NCBI RefSeq assembly: GCF_022539315.1
Contig: NC_066342.1
Location: forward strand, 15,145,346 to 15,209,345
Reading direction: 5' to 3'
Length of the DNA: 64,000 nucleotides
Source of the DNA: Serinus canaria
Taxonomy: Eukaryota > Chordata > Aves > Passeriformes > Fringillidae
Under the pieces are notes generated by a model that was not told the origin of the DNA, did no database searches, and saw nothing but the letters and a program-made list of their open reading frames with translations. The translations under genes and the position numbers were made by a program. This document shows, in pieces, positions 55,986 through 64,000 of this stretch. Within the stretch, counting starts at the first letter, position 1. Each line of letters opens with the position of its first letter.

Positions 55986-57219
55986 CCCCTCTCTTTGCAC
56001 AAGAAGCACTTCTCTGGTAACTTGATTTATTGCACGTCGTACACACAGAAAAACACATGGCACAAAAAGTACGAGGACTACAAGAACTATAAAAATGTAA
56101 AAGCTTACTTGCAAAAGCTCTCTCTATAAAGGAGAAAGGTCAAAAAACTTCACTACGTCGTCAATCTAAGATCTAGTGATCTCGCTAAGCTTTTTTATAC
56201 TATCTATCTTCTATTCTTTGAATATTTTCATGAATTGACTTCGAATGATCGGACAGATTCATGCAGCACATCTTAGCGAATTTCTCGCACCCATGCCTGT
56301 GGGCAAGCAACAGATAATCAATTGCTGCTCTGTTTTGGAGAGCCGCTTGCTTTACACTGTTTATGTCTTTCAGCATGTCACTCAGCGCAAGAGAGACTGA
56401 ATGGGCATGTTTGCTCAACTAGCATTCCATGTGATCCAATTGGGTCAAGGCTACCCCTGAAGCTGTTTGGGGTGAAAAGATGGCCGTAGCAATTCTCTTT
56501 GCCTTGTCCCAAGTGTACACTCTATCATCACAGTTTGCGGCATAAGGTTGCAGAGATCTTTTTTTTTTACGCTTTTGTCTTTTCAATATTTTTGAATCTG
56601 GTGATAATATTGAAATTCTTTTAATGCTGCATGGACCTCCCCTGACATTCGCAGGAATGCCGTGCTAAATTCTGTCTTCACAAATTAGAAAGACTCTTCT
56701 TGGCAACTGCACTGGAACGTGGAGTGACTTTCTGGTTGTCGTCACTGTGTTTTTGCACTAGGTTGATGCATTTTTGTAAAACTCATGATTTGGGGTAACA
56801 TCAATAGTTTTGTTTACTTTTGTTGTGTCTGAAATTTTGAATTGCATGCATAGCTCTATTGTCATGGACCTAAAGATTTCTAATTCTTGAGGCTCGGTAA
56901 AGGCTACAGGAAGGAGATGCATCTAAGCATACCACTCATTCACAGGATCTTTAACGATCTGTGCGATTTTAACTGGAGTGTGTCTTGGAATTGGCAACTC
57001 ATCTACTGGCAATCTAACTATGCATGCTGAAAATGGTCTTCCCGGTCTCGAGTGCGTCAGGCAAACACTGTCTAAATTTGCTGCTTGAGCTAAAGCTTCT
57101 CAAACATTTGTTTTCGGTTGATTGACTGGCAAGTTTGTGCCATTAGACAAGGTTATAGATAGGGAAATGAAGTACATGAGCAACACGAAGCTCATGACTC
57201 TGCCCTTATGAAAGAACAT
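55986..57219 (-). pseudogene. env: Env of provirus D1 (CX6CC type)
   Basis: ATG at 57219 on the minus strand, in the usual place just after pol. Leader MSFVLLMYFISLSIT and an NGT glycosylation site start the surface part. Scattered Cys and sequons follow (NKT near 56815, NAS near 56765). A polybasic site RQKRKKKR at 56582-56558 is the likely cleavage point. The transmembrane part has a heptad region, QNRAAIDYLLL, and CX6CC (C-EKFAKM-CC, about 56292-56262). A hydrophobic anchor (FYIFIVLVVLVLFVPCVFL) lies at about 56110-56050. Stops occur, including after IEDR at 56200 and several in the surface part. The tail runs directly into D2 RT sequence near 55985; no polypurine tract or LTR is present. 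Confidence 0.8.
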
Positions 57220-57269
57220 TGTTCTTCTCACTTAAAATCTTAACAGAAAAGAAATTTTCTTAAAGTTCT

Positions 57270-60158
57270 TATTCGGCTGCCTCAGCTTCTGAATCGTTGG
57301 TTACAGCCCGAGCCTCCTCTTCCTTCGTCTGACTACCCGTCTTTCTGTCTCTGGGATCAGTGCCCCCCGGTTCTCGTGTTCGGAATGGCTTCACGTGCTG
57401 CGCCGACACCCACTTCGGACCATGCTCTGTAGAGATACAAGCAAAACCCTTGCCTCAAGTAATTAATTTGAAAGGACTCTCTATTTGTCCCGACTCAGGG
57501 TTTCTGATCAAAACTAAAGGATTTTCCTTTAGCTTTGCCTGCAAGCTGTTTGAGAAATGTCTCAGGATTGGTGGATTGGGCTCTGAAGACGAACTGTTAA
57601 GAAAATTCAACACATACAATGCTTTGTTTAATTTCATGTGAGGCGTCGCCTCTGGCTCTTCCCTCTTTTGCTTATCTAAAAGAGATTTCAGGGTATGGTG
57701 TGTTCTTTCAATGATCGCTTGACTTGTAGACGAATGTGGGATACCAAAGGTATGTCTGACACCTCATTTTTTAAGAAATCTGTCAAGCACCCTGCCTGTA
57801 TATGTTGGGCCGTTATCTGTTTTTATCTCTTGAGGCACGCCCAATGACGCAAATGCTTGCAAAAAATGCCGACAAGCGTGTTCCGCTGTTTCTCTTGCAT
57901 GTGCTGAAGTAAAGATTGCTCTCGAGAATGTATCAACTGAAACATGGACATTTTTGAGTTTTCCAAATGAGGGATACTTCGTCACGTCAGCCTGCCACAA
58001 CTGAAGGCTTTGCAGTCCTCGTGGATTGACTGCTCCTGTGGAAGCCGGTGGCTGCACTAGTTGACAATCAGGGCAAGCACTAATGATTTCTCTCGCCTGA
58101 GTTTTTGTGAGGCGAAAGGATTCCATCAGCGCTTGTGCATTTTGGTGGAAAAATGCATGACTCAGCCTCGCCTGCTCGAAAATGTTTGTAAGTGTTTGTG
58201 AAATGGGCATTGCCAGCCTGTCTGCTCGAGCATTCCCCTCCGCTAGAAATCCCGGAAGTGTGGTGTGAGTTCTAATGTGAGTGATAAAATATTCATGTTC
58301 CCTGTCTTCTAACAGTGTTTTCATGCTCACTAGATACGAGAACAAGACCTCATTGTTGACCTCTCTCAAAAGCGAACCCTCTAACCATCTGACTACACCT
58401 GCAACATATGCAGAATCTGTAATCAGATTGAGGGGTTGCTTAAACAACTGAAATGCTCGAACGACAGCTGCCAATTCCACAACTTGTGGAGAGCTTTGAA
58501 CCGTCTTTACATCTGAGTCTCATTTCTCAGTCACTGAATCCCACCACGTGATCACTGACTTGTGTGTCTTTCTTGAACTATCAGTGAACACTGTGATCCC
58601 CTCCAGAGGCTCGTCACTTATCTTTGGCTTAGCTTTATAGCATATTTGCGATTTCAACAAGTCTGTGTTGGGGAAAATTGATTGTGCAGGTCTCGGGAAA
58701 AGCTAACAGTGCAATCAATAAGTTCTTTGATTTTTGCATCGCTCAGTCAAAATAATCTCTTTTTAACGGTAAACGAATGATTGAAAATTCTCGTCCCGCT
58801 ATTGTCAACAGCCTTGTTCTTCCCTTTATTATGATCTGTGCTGCCATCTCCAAATCAGTAAGAATTGTTTTCGGAGGTCTGTACGGTAAAAAAATCCACT
58901 CTATGATTATCAAAGGATCTTTTTGAGATGAGTCCCACTGAAAGATCAGACCATGGAACTGTGTTTTCTTTCCCAGCACTGCCAACTCAAAAGGCAATGA
59001 TTGGACAATTCGATGTGCTTGTCTCTTCTGGATGATATCTGTCACTTTTTCTAATTCTTTTTTCGCTTCTGGCGTAAGTGTTCTGGGAGATCGAATGTCT
59101 GTGTCTCCTCTCAAAAGATCGAGCAGTGCTGAAATGTCATCATTCGTGATTCCCAAAATTGGTCTCATCCAGTTAATTTCTCCTATAAGCTGTTGTAAAT
59201 CATGTAGATTGCGAATTCTGGAGCTGACTTCCATCTTCTGAGGTCTTATCGTCTTTTTTGAGACTTTCCACCCTAGATATCTCTAAGGCACGACCTCTTG
59301 GATCTTTGAGGTGCTGATCTCTAAACTTGCCTTCTGCACTTCTGCAATCACACAATCGCGAGCCTTTTGCAGCTCTTGCTGTGTTGACGCCGCAATAAGC
59401 AGATCATCTATATAGTGAATGATCTTTACCTTCGGGAATTTCTTCCGCGCCGGTAACAAAGCTCGTGCCACGTACCATTGGCAGATTGTGGGCGAGTTCT
59501 TCAGTCCCTGAGGGAGCACAACTCAATGGTATCGCTGCAGAGGTGTTTCCCTGTTGATACTTGGAACAGAAAAGGCAAATCTGGGCGTGTCATCTTGATG
59601 GAGAGGTATACTAAAAAAGCAGTCCTTGAGGTCAATCACCACAAGTGGCTAATCTCTGGGAATCATCGAGATCGATGGCAGTCCCAGTTGAAGAGGTCCC
59701 ATGTCCTCGATGACTTCATTGATCTTTCTAAGATCATGTAACAACCTCCATTTGCCTGATAACTTTTTCTTGACGACGAACACTGGAGAATTCCAAGGGC
59801 TGTCTGTCGGTTTGATGTGTCCTTTCTGCAACTGCTCTTGGACCAGGCTCTTCAGGGCACTCAATTTCTTTCTCTCTAAGGGCCACTGATCCACCCAAAC
59901 TGGGTTATCCATCCTCCAAGTCAGTTTTAGTGTGGCGAGTGCCGCAGTGACTCCGATTAAAAATCCAGTTCGATCTTTGTGCTTCATTGAGCTAAAAGAT
60001 CTCTTCCCCAAACCGTGACTGGCTTTTGCACTACAAAAGGACGAATGACTGCCATTTTGTTTCTCGGTCTTGTGACAACGATGGAATTTTCGCTCTGCAG
60101 ACATAGAGAAGCTCCCCCTATGCCTGAGAGAGTTCTCAGGGGTACAACTAAACCCCAT
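57270..60158 (-). pseudogene. pol: Pol of provirus D1 (RT, RNase H, integrase)
   Basis: Minus strand. RT starts near 59960 ([29 protein letters not shown]). The polymerase motif YIDDLLIAA lies at about 59415 and LPQGLKNSPTICQ at 59519. Connection at 59234-58743. RNase H at 58480 onward (MELAAVVRAFQLF; LITDSAYVAGVV). Integrase: HHCC zinc domain (H..H near 58160, CPDCQ near 58070). The core has LWQADVTKYPSFGKL with the first Asp and KTDNGPTY with the second (near 57830). The C-terminal part runs to TAA at 57270 (end of an acidic tail). Several stops and frame changes; the stop-free run 58480-57764 (238 aa) is the longest. Confidence 0.87.
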
Positions 60159-60615
60159 TCACGAGGCCAAAAGATGTAAGATATTACTGTGACATCTGCT
60201 CCCGTGTCAAGTATTCCCCTGACCTCTATTGTTTTATCTTCGCAGGTCAACTGACAAGTAAGTATGGGTCGGTCCCGACCTATGTGCTTGATCTATGTCG
60301 TATGTACCTCGACATGCTTCTTCAAAGGAAGTCTTTCTTCATCAAAGATTGGCATGACTTGCTCTATGGCATGTGGTGGCAAGGCGAAAGCTCGTGCAAT
60401 TTGAGTGTTCTTTGCCACGATCAGTGGTGGACGAAGAGCTTTTGCCAGAACTGTTAGTTCTGTGTTCTTATCTGCTGAGATAACCGTTGGATAAACAACA
60501 AGTCCGAAAATGCTGCTCTTATCTTGTCCCACAATCAAGAAGTCTTGCATTTTGTATGAATCTCCGCGGACACCTGTTGATATCTCTGCATGACTTTCGT
60601 TCAGGAAGCACACTA
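59984..60615 (-). pseudogene. pro: dUTPase-protease (pro) region of D1
   Basis: Minus strand, between gag and pol. 60613-60293 shows dUTPase-like patterns (TGVRGDSYKM; SADKNTELTVLAKAL; IARAFALPP), although the trimeric dUTPase motifs are not all clear. 60250-59984 is the aspartic protease with active site RGILDTGADVTVI and the late WGRDLLAQ motif. Nucleocapsid, then dUTPase, then protease is the betaretrovirus arrangement. A different frame from gag suggests expression by ribosomal frameshift near 60615 in the ancestor. Stops separate the dUTPase and protease parts. Confidence 0.7.
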
Positions 60616-63600
60616 GTTTGGAAGCTGCCAGTGGGCACTGTGCTCCTGGTGGGAGGAGGTCTGGGTCGCTATGGAATCAGCTGAGGGTTTTGCTGAGAGC
60701 GTCTGCTTGACGTTCCCCGATGACTGTTCTGCTTGTTCCTGTCTCACTGCCATCACTTGTGTCGTCACACTCTGGCAATGGATGGGCGCGCTCTTCTTCC
60801 CGTTTCCCGGAAGCGGTAGGGGATTTCCTTCTGCGTCCGTCTTAGAGAAACATTCCTTCGCAGAGTGTCTTCCCCTTCCGCATCGTGCGCAGAGTGGCCT
60901 TTGCGATGTTGATGTGTGAGCTTGCACGTGAGTTTGTGGACAATCTCTCCTCATGTGGCCTAATGCTCCACATTTGTAGCATCGTCCTCCTGACGGGTTG
61001 TTCTTTTTCTGGACGGTTGCAAGAACCTTATCGATCAATTCGTTCTGCTGCTGAAGCATCTTTTCCAGTACCTTCCCTTCCATTTGTTCCGAACATCCTC
61101 TCATTCGATTTTCCCACTCTTCCTTCAACTCTTCCCTCACAATTGATGCAACATGCTGCGGTGTTCTCACTTTGCTGCATGCCTCCAACATGTCTGCCAA
61201 GGTTGGTCGACTTTGCATTGTAGAAATGACTTGGCAATCCGGGTTGGCGTTGCCGAAAGCTAAGCTTTCTGTGAGAGGCTGCTTTGCTTGCTGATCTATT
61301 ACTTGCCGATCTATGGCTTGCATGAGTCGATCCACAAACGATGAAAAGGGTTCTGTGGGTCTTTGCCGAATGGAGGAATATGGAGTGTCATGAACCCCTG
61401 CTGGTGCAATCTGCAGGATCGCTTTTCGGGCTGCTTCTTTGATGTCTGTCAACACATTCCTGGGAAGACGTACTGCTTGCTCCGCTGCATTGTCATTTGG
61501 AGGGTCCCCCGCTAACTGTGCTACTGTGAGGTTCGCCTTGGGCCCGCCTTGATACTTGTTTCTCAATTCCGTAAGATAATTTCTCTACCTTCTGTCTCAA
61601 ACGAGATTTTGCGTGTCTATGAGAATCATTGACACAAGATTTCAAATATTAAATGGCGTGAGATCATACATATTAAATGTCCCTGTTAAAAGTTGTTTAA
61701 AATATTGAGAACACAGTCTATTAGTTTGAACAGCTTTCACTAAATTTTTGACTACTTTATGACTCATCTTTTCTCACCTAGGGTTTTGACTTTGTGCATC
61801 ATAAGTCACTGGCATTGTCAAGTCCCCTGATCTTTGTAATAAGTCTTTTTCTTTTGCCAATATTTTTTTGATGCGCTTCCAATTCATTGTTTTCACTGGT
61901 AGCTGTGGCTTCTCTGTAGGAAACTCCATTGGTAATTGCATACACAATGGGACCGTGGAGGTCATTGGTGATTCTCTAAACTACCTCCTCTCCTTTGAGG
62001 GTTTTGACTTTGCTCCTATATCTAAAAAAGAGATTTGAGATCTTCGTGATTGTTTTTTTGTTGTGTTGAATGAATGCACAAAGCTTTTCGCTGCCTCTGC
62101 TGCTGAAAACATCTATGCAGGAATGCCTTGCGATGCTGTGATTTGTATCACATCATCCCCCTGTTGATCTGCTCCATATGGCGTATCTTCAAACTCTTGA
62201 AACTCTGAAGTCGATGGGTAATCCATCTGCTTTGGTATCATCGCTTTTTTCTCTGCACCTTTCCCTTTATATATTGTAGGAAAGAATTGCTGCATTGCTG
62301 CAGACTTGCTACGAGATCGGGTCCGCACGGTTTTTTCTTGGGCTATCAATGTAGGCTGAATATCTGCACGTCCCCCTGGGGGGGGTGAAGCCTGCCTTTC
62401 AGGGACTGGAGCTATGGGGATCGGGACCGGAGAAGGGGTGGAGCTCCGGGAACTGGAGCTGTGGTCACGCCCCCTCCTCGTCCGAGATGCCGCCGGGGGC
62501 GGGACCCTCCCCTTGCTGCGCTCCCTCTGTGCTCGCGCAGCCCCGGGAACGCCCCCCGTCTCCCCTGAGCTGACATCACTGTCTCTGCTCTGCTCCGTCT
62601 CCGATGTTTCTCTTTTGGTCTCTACATCTGACTCTCTCTCCCCCTCTGACGTTGTATTCACGCCCCGCCTCCTCGCGACAAGCTCGCCCCTTGCTGTGGC
62701 CCGCGTGCGCGCTGCGATCCGGGCAGAAGGCCGCATCCCTGTTTTCGGGTGCTGTGATGTCATTGTCATGCGTTTCTTGCGTCTCTCGCTGGGCCCCGCC
62801 TGGGTCTCTGAGGCTCTGCTCGTTTCACTGCCCGTATCCAAAATGGACGCAGTGGAACTTCCGCCCTTCCCGGAAATTTCGCGCGCCCCCCCTCCCGCGC
62901 ACGCTTCTCGCCCCGCGCGTATCATCTGAGCCGCCGCTTTCGGCACGGCACCCATACCACCTGTGCTATGCCCCCCTGCCCTCACAAATCCTCCTTCCCC
63001 TCCTGGAACTGTTGCTGCCGCTGTTTTTGACGCCGCCCCTATTGCGCAATCACGGTCGCCGCGGCTCGATGTCTCTGTGCCGGTCCCGCCCCCTTCTACC
63101 CCCGTTCGCGACTCCACGTCCTCTCCTGTCTTTTCTGCCCCCGGCTCCTGTGATTCGGGAATATCCCCCCCCACGGGATCACCTGGATCTGGGACAGGAC
63201 TCGTGTCTGGCTCGGTGTTTGAGCCTCTTAAGTTCTTTGGGGTTTCAGGACGCTTTGGGGGTCTCTTGGGTTTTCGGGGAATAGGAAGTGAAGACAGTTC
63301 TAATTTTTCTTGCCCCTCCTCTTCTTCAGGGACAGCTTTTTCCGGGCTATCTGAGATCAGAGTTAGTCTCTGTCTCGTGCTTTGATCCCCCCTTTTCTTT
63401 CTGGGGTTTTTATCACTTAACTGCCCGGCTGAGCTTCTAGCTTCAGCCGAAATTGCCTCTAACATAATCTTTGCTGGAGATAATAACTTCAAGGCTGCCT
63501 CATCTTTTTCTGTTGCTAGCAAATACATGTGCCTGTTGATCTCTTGCCAGAAACTCACTTCAAATAACAACTGGGTCTCTGAATGTGGGTAATTAAGTTT

Positions 63601-63718
63601 GACCTACAGTAATAAATCTTTAAGATGTTTCTTGGGAATTCTCTTTGTATGCATTTGTGCCAAGCTTTGTAAGGCCGCTAAGATTTCTAATTGCTCTTTA
63701 AGTGTATGTGTTTCCCAT
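60613..63718 (-). pseudogene. gag: Betaretrovirus-like gag of D1
   Basis: ATG at 63718 on the minus strand (MGNTYT then a stop/frameshift). The matrix continues in the frame from 63570 (LLFEVSFWQEINRHMYLLATEKD). A very long Pro/Ser/Arg/Gly-rich stretch (about 63350-62350) follows. Capsid N-terminal sequence is decayed (62110-61600). From 61566 the capsid C-terminal region is open, with a major-homology-like PTEPFSSFVDRLMQA. Two CCHC zinc knuckles follow (CYKCGALGHMRRDC and CARCGRGRHSAKEC, about 60985-60865). It stops at 60613. Structural polyprotein of a class II virus. The GC- and CpG-rich middle contrasts with AT-rich neighbours. Confidence 0.82.
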
Positions 63719-64000
63719 AGTGATTGATGTTTTTAAATCTGAACTTTCTCACCGAATTTGTGTCATCGGGGCAGTCTGAAGGCTCCTGGTCCTGTCTAGC
63801 AGTCCGCAGGAGATGGAGTTAGAGGCGCCTTTCTGATTCCGGTCCGGGCTGTCCTGGTACGAGTCTCTTTCAGTGGAAGGGGAGTGCGATAATTTTGGAT
63901 GGTCTCAGTGGCTGCTGCTGTTCTGTCTGCAGACGCTGCTTTCTCCGGGAGATATCAGCGTGCTCCTGGGAATGAATCCAGCTGTGGGAGCTGCCCGCCT
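63719..64000 (-). other. Leader of provirus D1
   Basis: Non-coding sequence upstream of gag in minus-strand sense. A splice-donor-like CGGTGAGAAA lies near 63755. The primer binding site and 5' LTR should lie beyond the right edge of the window. Confidence 0.55.

Noticed and set aside
62414..63385. Plus-strand frames opposite the D1 gag
   Set aside because: Mirror of the GC-rich gag coding strand; no independent domain evidence.
1..64000. CRISPR arrays, tRNA or rRNA genes, bacterial operons
   Set aside because: No regularly spaced direct repeats of CRISPR type, no cloverleaf or rRNA sequence, and gene content is clearly vertebrate with retroelements.

Overview
The window looks like a repeat-saturated piece of a bird genome, most likely a songbird. 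It carries CR1 LINE sequence, many long terminal repeats (LTRs), and endogenous retroviruses (ERVs) of class I (gamma-like), class II (beta/alpha-like) and class III (ERVL-like). I see no intact host gene, no bacterial features and no CRISPR array. The only host gene I can recognise is a decayed, intron-retaining copy of STOML2 (stomatin-like protein 2) at about 18.29-20.30 kb. From memory, STOML2 lies in the human 9p13 block that is Z-linked in birds. A dead unprocessed copy in such ERV-dense DNA would fit a W-chromosome gametolog, but this is inference.

Layout. 0-4 kb: minus-strand class I ERV debris (gag fragment, LTR piece with polypurine tract, RT-connection/RNase H/integrase). 4-13.9 kb: one heavily decayed plus-strand class I ERV (ERV A), with a 563-bp 5' LTR, gag, pol, env remnants and a truncated 3' LTR. 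Two solo copies of an ERVL-type LTR (LTR B) lie inside its pol region in opposite orientations. 13.9-18.2 kb: AT-rich LTR fragments. 18.3-20.3 kb: STOML2 pseudogene. 20.7-23.6 kb: a minus-strand CR1 element split by two LTRs. 23.8-36.2 kb: a mosaic of solo LTRs, some nested with perfect target-site duplications (TSDs), separated by unassigned sequence.

36.2-42.8 kb: a young, defective, complete-ended provirus. It has 353-bp LTRs that differ at about six sites and a perfect 6-bp TSD (TACCAT). Its gag and pol are alpharetrovirus-like and its env is gammaretrovirus-type. It sits inside an older LTR belonging to a class II element, and its own RT region holds a solo LTR. 42.9-44.3 kb: the 5' ends of two class II proviruses. 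44.33-51.02 kb: an ERVL provirus (LTR B family) with primer binding site, gag and pol in one frame across a UAG, and no env. Its flanks belong to two different retroviral elements.

51.0-54.2 kb: a second, related class I ERV (A') ending in a collapsed LTR. 54.2-64 kb: a minus-strand betaretrovirus-like provirus (D1: gag, dUTPase, protease, pol, env with a CX6CC transmembrane subunit), followed by a second pol fragment (D2) spliced directly onto its env. D1's 5' LTR lies beyond the right edge.

Nothing here looks like a functional multi-gene system. The most unusual items are an ERVL gag that begins with a multi-spanning hydrophobic domain, the alpha/gamma recombinant provirus, the mosaic junctions showing repeated inter-element recombination, and the STOML2 relic. 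All retroviral genes carry stops or frameshifts and are annotated as pseudogenes.
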